DNA of 33,830 nt from Variovorax brevis (GTDB taxonomy: Bacteria; Pseudomonadota; Gammaproteobacteria; Burkholderiales; Burkholderiaceae_C). Positions 16,487-24,427 of this stretch are shown one piece after another (within the stretch, counting starts at the first letter, position 1; every line of letters begins with the position of its first letter). Position numbers and translations under genes: made by a program. Below the pieces are notes generated by a model that searched no databases, had not been told where the DNA came from, and saw only the letters and a list, made by a program, of their open reading frames with translations. The stretch lies in assembly GCF_030317105.1 (NCBI RefSeq), contig NZ_JASZYG010000034.1, positions 1 through 33,830 on the forward strand. The letters are read 5' to 3'.

Positions 16487-17359
16487 ACTGAATGCCTTTC
16501 TGAAACATGAAGAGCAGGGTACGCTTCATCTGAATTGTCAGAGTTGTTGCTCACGTGAAATCGGCAGGCAGGCGCTGAGCGACGGAAGGGGTGGCCAGAC
16601 CTGAATGCGCGATCCCCTCACGGAAGAACGCGATGTTGTCGATGCCGGACACCCTGAGATTAGATGCTGAGAATGCCGAGGAAAGAAGCCCCTCGAGCGC
16701 CGGCATGGGCGTGGCCCGTCTCATCGCCCGCCGCCGCTTTGCGCCCCGTGTCGGAGCTGCAGCGCACTGTAGTGATTCACAGTGCACGCTCCGTCATCTA
16801 TGCCGCTCAGCGAAAGAAAAATCGATGGGTGGCTCGGCGGCCTGCTGGCACGGTGAGGCAAGAACGTGGCCATCGTTGCGTTGGCCAACAAGAACGCGCG
16901 CGGAAGCGGCCACGTGCCTAGCCAGTTACGACCTGCGCCGGTACCCCGAACAGACAGGCGACACGTTCACCGCCTGGCGCAGGGCTTCGACTGGAACGTT
17001 CGGCGCAAGCGCTGCGGAACGGTTTCGTTCAGGCGCACGCAGCGCCTCAGTTGCACGGCATGACCGAGATTCCCATGGACTACTTCACGCGCGCGAGGGC
17101 GTCGATGCTGATCACTGGTGGTGTTCTCGATCCGACCCCTGCCTTGCTAAGCGCACTACTTCGAAATGTTTTCGCCTCTCACTGATGGTGCCGCCCGATA
17201 GCGGGTAGGCTCACCCTTCGTTCCCACTGAAGTGGGGCATTCCTAGCATGATCGCGTTACGCTGTCAACGCACACATGCACGGCGCATGCTCGCCGGTAA
17301 CGCGGTAGCCTTATTCGGTGCTTGGCTGCTTCGGGCCAGCTGCTCATCAGGGAGCAATC
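16487..17359. other. Gene-less stretch with an IS remnant
   Basis: Apart from the IS110-type fragment at 16820-16960, no domain is recognisable in either strand. The open frames here are short or of atypical composition and lack ribosome binding sites. Confidence 0.5.
16820..16960 (+). pseudogene. IS110-family transposase C-terminal fragment (IS1111-like)
   Basis: In one frame the sequence reads DGWLGGLLAR, a TGA stop, then GKNVAIVALANKNAR. This is the conserved C-terminal segment of IS110/IS1111 transposases. The following residues continue in a shifted frame (CLASYDLRRYP). It is unrelated at sequence level to the intact IS110 element at 12915-14417, whose C-terminus is different. Confidence 0.6.
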
Positions 17360-18184
17360 ATGAGAATCGCCTTGACCTCGTGTATGGATGCGGACGACTA
17401 CGGCTCTCAGCCGTTCTGGAACAACATCCAAAGCAAACAGCCGGATGCGTTGCTGCTCTTGGGTGACCATATCTACTTGGACTGGGACGTACCACTGCCC
17501 GTGTCAACTATGACCGGCAAAATCAGGCTTCTCGTGCTTGAAAAGCGCAGCAAAAGGACTGCCATCGGCGAAGTGGGATCAAGTCCATTGGATCAGACCC
17601 AAGGCCAAGCTCAATTAGAAATCCTCGGCAGCGCCGCCGGCCTGTTGATCATTGCTGGTAGCTCGCCGATGCACCACTACGGGCGCTTCAAAACGGGCAG
17701 GCGTTCAAGGACCGACGCGACCGGCGAGCGCGTGGAATTTCCCGACTACAAACAGTTCATCGACAAGGCAGCCGAGACGAAACGCGCCATCCTCTATCTC
17801 GCCGGCGACATTCACCGCAACTCGTACGGCGGCCCCGTCAAGCCAGGCTCTTCGATCGTTCAGGTGTTGGCGTCTGGTGCGCGCGGTGGCGAGGCGTCCG
17901 GAAATTATGTCTTGATCGATATCGAAGACGCAGACGGAATGACGGGGTCCGTCGTCGTTGGGCTTTTCAACCGCGACTCGGACACGCCCTGCCAAACCGT
18001 TACCCTCACGCTCCAACGCGGCCGTTGGTTCCCTCCGCCGCCGCCGGGCGAATGCGCCAAGACTCTCGCATTGAAGCCTCATTCAGCCGACCAAGCCCGA
18101 ATCCGCAAAATAAGTGCGAGCCCGCGATCGGATAGCAAGGAGCGCGAGGACGATGACGTGCTCGCGAGCGAGGTCAGCGGCTGA
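17360..18184 (+). CDS. PhoD-like metallophosphatase lacking its central region
   Basis: This 274-residue reading frame starts MRIALTSCMDADDYGSQPFW and ALLLLGDHIYLDW, the N-terminal metal-binding part of PhoD/alkaline phosphatase D-like phosphatases. It ends with the C-terminal metal motif ILYLAGDIHRNSYGG. The middle, which in relatives carries the WDDHDF motif and about 60 further residues, is missing: YLDWDVPLPVSTM runs straight into GKIRL. The reading frame survived the deletion. With the metal-binding HD pair gone, phosphatase activity is unlikely. GGAG lies 6 bases before the ATG at 17360. The C-terminus past residue 240 (Arg/Ser/Glu-rich) looks like non-homologous read-through. It may be a decayed gene still annotated as open. 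Confidence 0.65.
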   Translation: MRIALTSCMDADDYGSQPFWNNIQSKQPDALLLLGDHIYLDWDVPLPVSTMTGKIRLLVLEKRSKRTAIGEVGSSPLDQTQGQAQLEILGSAAGLLIIAGSSPMHHYGRFKTGRRSRTDATGERVEFPDYKQFIDKAAETKRAILYLAGDIHRNSYGGPVKPGSSIVQVLASGARGGEASGNYVLIDIEDADGMTGSVVVGLFNRDSDTPCQTVTLTLQRGRWFPPPPPGECAKTLALKPHSADQARIRKISASPRSDSKEREDDDVLASEVSG

Positions 18185-18205
18185 TACAGCCGTAGAGTCA
18201 GCCAT

Positions 18206-18340
18206 GCAGACCCCACACAAGTCGCCTTGGTCGAAGACGACGCCAGCCGGAGCGAGCGACTGGCGCGTGTCGTAGCCGCCGATCCTTCGCTCATCCTCGC
18301 CTTCAGCAGCGGGACTGCGCAAGGCATATTCGACTTGTAA
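18206..18340 (+). pseudogene. Response regulator, N-terminal fragment
   Basis: Reads VALVEDDASRSERLARVVAA, then DPSLILAFSSGTA, the start of a LuxR-type response regulator receiver, and stops at a TAA (18338-18340) before the phospho-acceptor Asp. No start codon is present in this frame, and nothing of the rest of the gene follows. Confidence 0.65.
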
Positions 18341-18406
18341 GACCCATCCGGTCCAATCTGAAGCACTCAGGCCACGGGCGTTGTCACATCGAGTGGTTGG
18401 CGACAA

Positions 18407-18718
18407 TTAGCTGGCCGGCGTCGTCAATTTGGACATTTGGACGACGAAATGGTCGAAGTCATCGCGAGACAGCAGCATGTCGGAAATCATCGCCTCGTAG
18501 ACTTTGCGCCCGACTAGAAAGCCAGCATCCACCCATTCCTTCGGGGTCATCGCGATCTGCTGCCAATCGAACACCTTGAAGGTTAGCGAGACCCGGCCAC
18601 CTGACTGGGCGGTGAAGTAGGCATCCGGTTCGCTCGCCACGCGCTCGAGCCAGGCCTTGCTGAAGGTGGACTTCCGCTGGGTGCCGGCGCAGTAGACGGG
18701 GAGGATCGCGACACGCAT
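18407..18718 (-). CDS. Putative metallopeptidase-like protein, N-terminal fragment
   Basis: This 103-residue frame begins MRVAILPVYCAGTQRKS and contains a YFTAQSGGRVSLTFKVFDW strand pair and a DDFDHFVVQM segment. These resemble the N-terminal part of larger, poorly characterised secreted or M6-like peptidase proteins, where a catalytic HExxH would come later. It ends abruptly at LTTPAS with no peptidase motif, so it is most likely truncated. The ATG at 18718 is the first residue that fits the family. The assignment rests on pattern memory only. Confidence 0.4.
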   Translation of the reverse strand: MRVAILPVYCAGTQRKSTFSKAWLERVASEPDAYFTAQSGGRVSLTFKVFDWQQIAMTPKEWVDAGFLVGRKVYEAMISDMLLSRDDFDHFVVQMSKLTTPAS

Positions 18719-19000
18719 AAGGAGCCTTTGTGAACTCTGGGTGCCCAAGGATCAGGCGTCAGCGGTGGGGCGTCATCACCAATCGTTGTGAGCGCGCGGA
18801 AGCCCGAGATGCCACGCCGTCTCCCCCTTGCAGCCCCGCGCCAAACCTCGAACGCTTGGTCACACGCGCTGTCGCGCAACGCCCTGTCGTACCTTGCGAG
18901 GAATGCAAAAATCGGGCGCAAACGGCGTGCTGCGCCGATTCGAAGGCGGCGGATGCTGCGCGATGTAGCTGCGCAGTTCGCCGCTGCAAGGAGTCCTGCG

Positions 19001-19122
19001 ATGGAAAGATCGAATTGTGGTTGGACTACGCTAGCACGTACTCCTATCTGAGCGTAGCGCGCAAGCTCGCAGCCGAGCACAACGTGAAGATCGACTGGCA
19101 GCCTTATTGGCTTTACCCCGTG
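19001..19122 (+). pseudogene. DsbA-like / 2-hydroxychromene-2-carboxylate isomerase fragment
   Basis: AAGGAG sits 7 bases before an ATG at 19001, but the frame is lost at once: one G is missing (ATGGAAAG in place of ATGGGAAAG). The next frame reads GKIELWLDYASTYSYLSVAR and KIDWQPYWLYPV, the N-terminal thioredoxin-fold part of the kappa-GST/HCCA isomerase family. After about 40 codons it stops matching, where the pRiA4b fragment begins on the other strand. Confidence 0.7.
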
Positions 19123-19124
19123 CG

Positions 19125-19461
19125 CGAGGAGCAAGGGCTGGTCGTGCACCCACAAATCGCCGAAGTCGTATTCATAGGTGAATCGCTCAAGGCGCCGCAG
19201 CTCCAAGTGGCCGATCAGAGCTCTGTGCGCGTCGGTGTCGAACACCACGCCGCCCTGCTGACTGAGTCCGTACTCGCGACCGCGAATCTCGAAGCGGTGG
19301 AAGTGAATGTCCTGCCAGGAGAACGCAACCTGAAGGATCTGGTGAAGCCGGGCGATGCTTGTATCGCTACGCACCAGGAGGCGTCGCCAGATCAGCGGAC
19401 TGATGCCGCGCAGCACGACGCGCAGCTGCAGCACCTCTTGGCCAGGACATGCCCCGTCCAT
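19125..19461 (-). pseudogene. Plasmid pRiA4b ORF-3-like protein, N-terminal fragment
   Basis: From the ATG at 19461 the frame reads LQLRVVLRGISPLIWRRLLV, LHQILQVAFSWQDIHFHRF and FTYEYDFGDLWVHD. This is the characteristic N-terminal two-thirds of the pRiA4b ORF-3 family (function unknown). Downstream of about 19128 the open frame runs on to 18583, but only through antisense of other fragments, so the long ORF is a chimera and not a real fusion. Confidence 0.75.
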
Positions 19462-19667
19462 CTCCAAAGCTTACTTTGCTGCACTTCACACCCCCAGGAA
19501 ATGGATGCTCTCCTGCTTGCGCGTGAACAACCGTGCCGAGATCAGCAGCCATCAAACCACCCGTGAGCGCGAGCCTTCTGAGCCAATCAATCCTTTGCCA
19601 GCTTTTCAACCCGTCATCACCAACGTGACAAAGCCCCTTGATGAGCTTGCCCGTTGCCAGGCCGGCG

Positions 19668-20330
19668 TCAACCGCGAACGACCAAAATACCACGTAGAAG
19701 CAGGTTGAGGACCATCTCGAGTCGCTCCATGCCCGTCGACAGCCGTGGCGTGTCGTCGCGCAGCCACCGTCGCACCTCGATAAGATAGAGACTGAAGATC
19801 AGTGAAGCCACCTCCTCCGTCGAGACGTCGGCCACGACCTCGCCGCTTTCCTGGGAGGCGCGCACCATCTCTTGAATGTGCCCGAGGCTCAGAGGCGAGC
19901 GCGCATAGAAGCGATGGGCCTCCTCGCCGGGCGTCTCAGCGTACGCCAGAAACTCTGCCGTCTCGCGCAACGCGGGTCGGGCCAATCGGGGTTCATTGGC
20001 CCAGTAGCGATAACGTAGCTTGAAGTACGCCAGCAGGCGTTCGAGCAGCACTCCGGGTTTGCTTATCAGCGCTTGCGCCTTGGCATTGACGGCGTCGAGG
20101 TCGTCGTTGACCAACTGCAGCAGCAGGTCGCGCTTGTCCCGGGCGTAGACAAACACTGTCCCGGTCGACACGTCAGCGCGTTGGGCGATCTCACGTGTGG
20201 TCGCGGCATCGTACCCATGCTCGATGAACAAGGCGCGCGCGGCCTCCATGATTCGACGCCGCTTGTCGACCTTGCTGCGTTCGCGTAATCCAAGATGGGG
20301 CGACGGATCGGACTTGAGCGGCTTGGGCAT
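19668..20330 (-). CDS. TetR-family repressor, probable regulator of the vanillate genes
   Basis: This 220-residue protein has the TetR N-terminal helix-turn-helix at about 22-68: RRRIMEAARALFIEHGYDAA, TTREIAQRADVSTGTVFVYA (recognition helix), followed by a helical ligand-binding C-terminus. The ATG at 20330 follows AGAAGG; an upstream in-frame start (20456) would add 42 residues with no homology. It is divergent from the transporter-vanA-vanB unit and a perfect palindrome lies within that promoter, so it most likely represses the unit and responds to an aromatic ligand (inference). Characterised vanAB regulators are usually GntR (Pseudomonas, Caulobacter) or PadR (Corynebacterium) types, so a TetR here is unusual. 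Confidence 0.85.
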   Translation of the reverse strand: MPKPLKSDPSPHLGLRERSKVDKRRRIMEAARALFIEHGYDAATTREIAQRADVSTGTVFVYARDKRDLLLQLVNDDLDAVNAKAQALISKPGVLLERLLAYFKLRYRYWANEPRLARPALRETAEFLAYAETPGEEAHRFYARSPLSLGHIQEMVRASQESGEVVADVSTEEVASLIFSLYLIEVRRWLRDDTPRLSTGMERLEMVLNLLLRGILVVRG

Positions 20331-20448
20331 GACCTTCTGGTCTCCTTGGCAGGTTGTTGATGTGCGAGCGTAACCATACGACTTGGCGATTTTCCCTGAC
20401 ATGGCCTGGCGCTTACAAAGCGCAACGTTAGATTGGTTGACGCTAAAT

Positions 20449-20486
20449 TTGAGCATGGTTAATATTGAGCACGCTCAAAATATAAT
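20449..20486 (+). promoter_or_regulatory. Promoter and palindromic operator of the van unit
   Basis: TTAATA (20459-20464) and TATAAT (20481-20486) form a -35/-10 pair with a 16-bp spacer. The spacer contains the perfect palindrome TTGAGC-AC-GCTCAA (20465-20478). A further half-site TTGAGC lies at 20449-20454, exactly 16 bp upstream. An operator between -35 and -10 is the classic position for repression, and the divergent TetR gene is the obvious binder. Confidence 0.75.
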
Positions 20487-20531
20487 CGATTGGCGGCGCC
20501 TGGGGCGTCAGTGCCGCAAGGAGACAAACTA

Positions 20532-21899
20532 ATGAATCCCTCTTCGAAGGGCGCCGACCTGCGCCGGGCCATCGACGAAGGTGCGATGACGCCGTTCCAG
20601 TGGGCGGCCATCGCCGCCTGCATCATGCTGATCATGCTCGACGGTTTCGACGTGTTGGTCATGGCGTTTACCGCCGCTTCGATCTCCGCCGAGTGGAAGT
20701 TGAGCGGTGCCGAGCTCGGCGTGCTCTTCAGCGCTGGCCTTTTCGGCATGGCCGCGGGTTCGCTTTTCCTCGCGCCGTGGGCCGATCACTTCGGCCGCCA
20801 GCCGATCATCCTGCTTTGCCTGGTCTTGATTGCGCTGGGCATGCTGGCCTCGGGCTTCGCAGCCAGCAGTTGGCAGCTTGGGGCTCTGCGCGCGATCACG
20901 GGCGTGGGCATTGGCGGCATGCTGGCCAGCGTGGGCGTGATCACTGCCGAATATTCGTCCAACCACTGGCGCAGCACCGCGGTGGCGTTGCAGGCAACCG
21001 GCTATCCGATCGGCGCGACCATCGGCGGCAGCATCGCAGCGGTGCTGCTGGCGAATTACGGTTGGCGCTCGGTGTTCATCTTCGGCGGAGTTGCCACTGC
21101 GGCCATGATCCCCGTAGTCATCTGGCGGCTGCCGGAGTCCTTCGACTTCCTGATCACCCGGCAGCCCCGCGGCGCCCTGCAAAAGCTCAACAAGCTGTTG
21201 GCCAAGATGAAGCGACCGGCATTGACGCAGTTGCCGACGATGCCCGAGGGGAACGTGGCTCTGACGGGGAGGAACAGTTTCTCGGCGTTGTTCGCGTCGG
21301 GCATGCTGGCGCAGACGCTGCTGATCTGGGGTGCGTTCTTCCTGCTCATGTTCAGTTTCTACTTTGCCTTGAGTTGGACGCCCAAGCTGCTGGTGCAGGC
21401 AGGCCTGTCCGCACAGCAGGGCATTACGGGCGGCGTGTTGCTGAACGTCGGCGGCATCGTGGGCGGCAGCGTCTTCGGCATGCTGGCTGCGCGGATGAAC
21501 CTGGGCACGCTGACCGCTTCGAGCATGGTGCTGACCGCGGTTGCGATGGCCGCATTCGGCTACTTCACGTCGAGCCTGACGGTGGCCTTCGCGATCGCCT
21601 TCGGTATCGGCACCTTCATCTTCGGTTCGATGGCCGGCCTCTACGCCTTTGCGCCGGTGGTGTACCCGGCCGCGATGCGCAGCACGGGCATGGGCTGGGC
21701 CATCGGCATCGGCCGCATCGGCGCGATCCTTGCGCCGTTGACGGCCGGAGTCCTCCTTGACAAGGGCTGGACCCCGGCGAACCTGTACTACGCGTTCGCA
21801 TTGCCGCTGCTCGCCGCGATGCTCACCGTCCTGGCGCTGCGCGCACGCGTGGGCGGCGCCGCAGACGCAGGCGCGGAACGCCTGGCTGCCGCTCACTGA
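20532..21899 (+). CDS. AAHS-family aromatic acid:H+ symporter (VanK/PcaK-like)
   Basis: This 455-residue major facilitator protein has 12 predicted membrane helices. The AAHS hallmarks are the acidic helix-1 motif MLDGFDVLVM and the helix 2-3 loop APWADHFGRQP (motif A, D-x-x-G-R). A second repeat begins near residue 250. Family members import aromatic acids such as protocatechuate, 4-hydroxybenzoate and vanillate with protons. AAGGAG lies 8 bases before the ATG at 20532. It is the first gene behind the palindromic operator and is followed 60 bp later by vanA, so it is probably the vanillate importer. Confidence 0.9.
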   Translation: MNPSSKGADLRRAIDEGAMTPFQWAAIAACIMLIMLDGFDVLVMAFTAASISAEWKLSGAELGVLFSAGLFGMAAGSLFLAPWADHFGRQPIILLCLVLIALGMLASGFAASSWQLGALRAITGVGIGGMLASVGVITAEYSSNHWRSTAVALQATGYPIGATIGGSIAAVLLANYGWRSVFIFGGVATAAMIPVVIWRLPESFDFLITRQPRGALQKLNKLLAKMKRPALTQLPTMPEGNVALTGRNSFSALFASGMLAQTLLIWGAFFLLMFSFYFALSWTPKLLVQAGLSAQQGITGGVLLNVGGIVGGSVFGMLAARMNLGTLTASSMVLTAVAMAAFGYFTSSLTVAFAIAFGIGTFIFGSMAGLYAFAPVVYPAAMRSTGMGWAIGIGRIGAILAPLTAGVLLDKGWTPANLYYAFALPLLAAMLTVLALRARVGGAADAGAERLAAAH

Positions 21900-21959
21900 T
21901 CACGACCCCGTGCGCCACCTATTGGCGCACAACCTACCACGATGAAAGAAGGAGTTCCA

Positions 21960-23030
21960 ATGTTCCCGAAAAACGCCTGGTATGTCGCGTGCATGCCCGA
22001 TGAAATCGACGACAAGCCCCTGGGCCGCAAGGTCTGCAACGAATCGATCGTGTTCTACCGTGGCCCCGACAACAAGGCTGCCGCGCTAGAGGATTTTTGT
22101 CCGCACCGCGGCGCCCCGCTTTCTCTCGGACGCGTCGTCGAAGGCAAGTTGGTCTGCGGCTACCACGGCCTTGAGATGGGCTGCGACGGCAAGACGGTGG
22201 CGATGCCTGGACAGCGGGTGCGAGGTTTTCCGGCTATCCGTAAGTACCCGGTTGTTGAGCGACAGGGCTTCATTTGGGTGTGGCCCGGCGACCCCGCCCA
22301 AGCCGACGAGGCCCAGCTTCATCATCTCGAGTGGGCTGAAAACCCCGAGTGGGCCTATGGCGGGGGGCTGTTCCACATCAACTGTGACTACCGCTTGATG
22401 ATCGACAACTTGATGGATTTGACGCACGAGACCTATGTCCATGCGACAAGTATCGGCCAGCCCGAGATTGACGAGACGCCGACCAAGACAGTCACCGAAG
22501 GCGACATGGTCTCGACCGAGCGTCATATGGAAAACATCATGGCGCCGCCGTTCTGGCGTATGGCCCTTCGCGGAAATCATCTGGCTGACGACGTGCCGGT
22601 CGACCGCTGGCAGATCTGCCGGTTCTCTCCGCCAAGCCACGTACTCATTGAAGTCGGCGTGGCGCACGCGGGCCACGGCGGCTACAGCGCCGACCCGAAG
22701 GTCAAAGCCTCGAGCATCGTTGTGGACTTCATCACACCTGAAACAGAGACCTCGATCTGGTACTTCTGGGGCATGGCTCGCAACTTCAATCCGCATGACA
22801 AGGCACTCACGGCCAACATCCGGGAGGGGCAGGGCAAGATCTTCTCGGAAGATCTCGAGATGCTCGAGCGTCAGCAGGCGAACCTGCTCGCGCATCCCGA
22901 GCGGCAATTGCTGAAACTTAATATCGACTCGGGCGGCGTGCAGGCACGCCGAGTGCTCGACCGCATATTGGCTGCCGAGCAAAACGCCGGCTCAGCGGTA
23001 TCCGCCAGCGCGCCAGCCGCTTTGGCGTGA
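21960..23030 (+). CDS. vanA: Vanillate O-demethylase oxygenase subunit
   Basis: This 356-residue Rieske oxygenase converts vanillate to protocatechuate and formaldehyde with O2 and electrons from VanB. The Rieske cluster ligands are in CPHRGAPLSLG (C47, H49) and CGYHGLEMG (C66, H69). The mononuclear iron site is in NLMDLTHETYVHA (Asp, two His), and the closing helix has the GQGKIFSEDLEMLERQQ segment typical of true VanA rather than of dicamba or other demethylases. GGAG lies 6 bases before the ATG at 21960. It sits between the transporter and vanB. Length and motifs are normal, so it should be functional. Confidence 0.95.
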   Translation: MFPKNAWYVACMPDEIDDKPLGRKVCNESIVFYRGPDNKAAALEDFCPHRGAPLSLGRVVEGKLVCGYHGLEMGCDGKTVAMPGQRVRGFPAIRKYPVVERQGFIWVWPGDPAQADEAQLHHLEWAENPEWAYGGGLFHINCDYRLMIDNLMDLTHETYVHATSIGQPEIDETPTKTVTEGDMVSTERHMENIMAPPFWRMALRGNHLADDVPVDRWQICRFSPPSHVLIEVGVAHAGHGGYSADPKVKASSIVVDFITPETETSIWYFWGMARNFNPHDKALTANIREGQGKIFSEDLEMLERQQANLLAHPERQLLKLNIDSGGVQARRVLDRILAAEQNAGSAVSASAPAALA

Positions 23031-23058
23031 CTTAACCATTTTCCTCGCGAGGTGTCAA

Positions 23059-24024
23059 TTGAATGCTGCAGAACTGCGAGTGCGCGTCGAGCGCAAGACG
23101 ACCGAGGCGATCGGGATCGCGAGTTTCGAATTGGTGAGTGAGGATGGCCGCGCGCTGCCCGCCTTCTCCGCGGGCTCGCACATTGACGTGCAAGTGCCCG
23201 GAGGCCTGACACGCCAGTATTCGCTATGCAACGATCCGGGCGAGTCGCATCGCTACATGATCGGCGTGCTGCGCGACGCGGGTTCGCGAGGCGGCTCCCG
23301 CGCGATGCACGACGACGTAGCCGAGGGCGACCTGCTTCACATCAGCGCGCCAAAGAACCACTTTCCGCTTACGCACGGCGCGTCGCACAGTATCCTGCTG
23401 GCTGGTGGCATCGGTGTCACGCCGATCCTGTGCATGGCCGAGCGACTGGCGGTGACGGGTGCGCCCTTTGAGATGCACTACGCCGTACGTTCACCCGATC
23501 GCGCCGCCTTCCGCGAGCGAATCGAACGCTCGAGCTTCGCGCCGCAAGTAGCTTTTCATTTCGACGACGGTGCGGAGGCGCAGAAACTGCGAATTGACGA
23601 GCTGGTTGCGCAGCGCCGTCCGGGCGTGCACCTTTATGTCTGCGGCCCCAAGGGTTTCATGGATTGGGTATTGGCTACGGCCCGAGCTGCGGGCTGGACC
23701 GAAGACCAGCTGCACTACGAGTTCTTCGGCGCCGACATCGTGAAGTCCGAGAGCGACGACACATTCCAGGTCAAGCTCGCCAGCTCCGGCCGTGTTGTCG
23801 TGGTGCCAAAAGACCAGACCGTGGTTCAAGCACTTGCCGCCGCCGGGATCGAGGTCGCCACCTCGTGCGAGCAAGGCGTGTGCGGCACCTGCCTGACGCG
23901 CGTCCTGGAAGGCGAACCCGACCACAAGGACTTGTACTTGACGCCAGAGGAGCAGGCGGAAAATGACCAGTTCACACCCTGCTGTTCGCGCTCCAAATCC
24001 CCGATGCTCGTGCTGGACCTCTGA
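23059..24024 (+). CDS. vanB: Vanillate O-demethylase reductase subunit
   Basis: This 321-residue class IA-type oxygenase reductase has a flavin domain (RQYSLCND, residues about 55-62) and an NAD domain (LLAGGIGVTPIL about 113-124; YVCGPKGFMDWV about 193-204). The C-terminal plant-type 2Fe-2S ferredoxin has cysteines in CEQGVCGTC (270, 275, 278) and CC near 310. It passes electrons from NADH to VanA. The start is a TTG at 23059, preceded by GAGG at about 7 bases; the only nearby ATG is out of frame. It follows vanA by 28 bp. The next 150 bp before the IS1182 end hold no gene and no clear terminator. Confidence 0.94.
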   Translation: MNAAELRVRVERKTTEAIGIASFELVSEDGRALPAFSAGSHIDVQVPGGLTRQYSLCNDPGESHRYMIGVLRDAGSRGGSRAMHDDVAEGDLLHISAPKNHFPLTHGASHSILLAGGIGVTPILCMAERLAVTGAPFEMHYAVRSPDRAAFRERIERSSFAPQVAFHFDDGAEAQKLRIDELVAQRRPGVHLYVCGPKGFMDWVLATARAAGWTEDQLHYEFFGADIVKSESDDTFQVKLASSGRVVVVPKDQTVVQALAAAGIEVATSCEQGVCGTCLTRVLEGEPDHKDLYLTPEEQAENDQFTPCCSRSKSPMLVLDL

Positions 24025-24183
24025 GTGGGAACTCGGCGAAAGCGAACTCGACTGGGGGCGGCGCGAGGCCCAAGGTGCTTGGAGGCGACTTTCCCCTTTT
24101 CCCTCGAGCCGAGGTCGTCACCGCCGATGTCTGCAACGTAGCACATAGTCATCACTGAAGTCCGTGGTCCTAAAGACCGGTTG

Positions 24184-24206
24184 TGGCCAATTCTGTTGAA
24201 AAACTC
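24184..24206 (+). repeat. IS1182 terminal inverted repeat, left
   Basis: Perfect 23-base inverted match to 26866-26888; reads TGGCCAATTCTG then TTGAAAAACTC. Confidence 0.85.
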
Positions 24207-24427
24207 GCCTCGAACACTGGCCCGCCCGCGATACGTGGCATTGGCCCTTTTGGTTTCGAGATGGTCATCAGCATCGACTGTCGCGAAGCTCCTTGCCGTC
24301 TTGAACTCCATTTCTTGTACGCTTGGCATCAATCGCTTTGCCATGCGTCTCAGGTTCTGAGCGGTTGCCGGCAACAAGAATTTCATGTGCTCCGCTCAAT
24401 CCTCGTAGACGCAGCCGGTCGAGTTTA

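Noticed and set aside
18583..19467. 294-codon frame as a pRiA4b fusion protein
   Set aside because: Only the first 110 codons match the family; the rest reads antisense through unrelated fragments.
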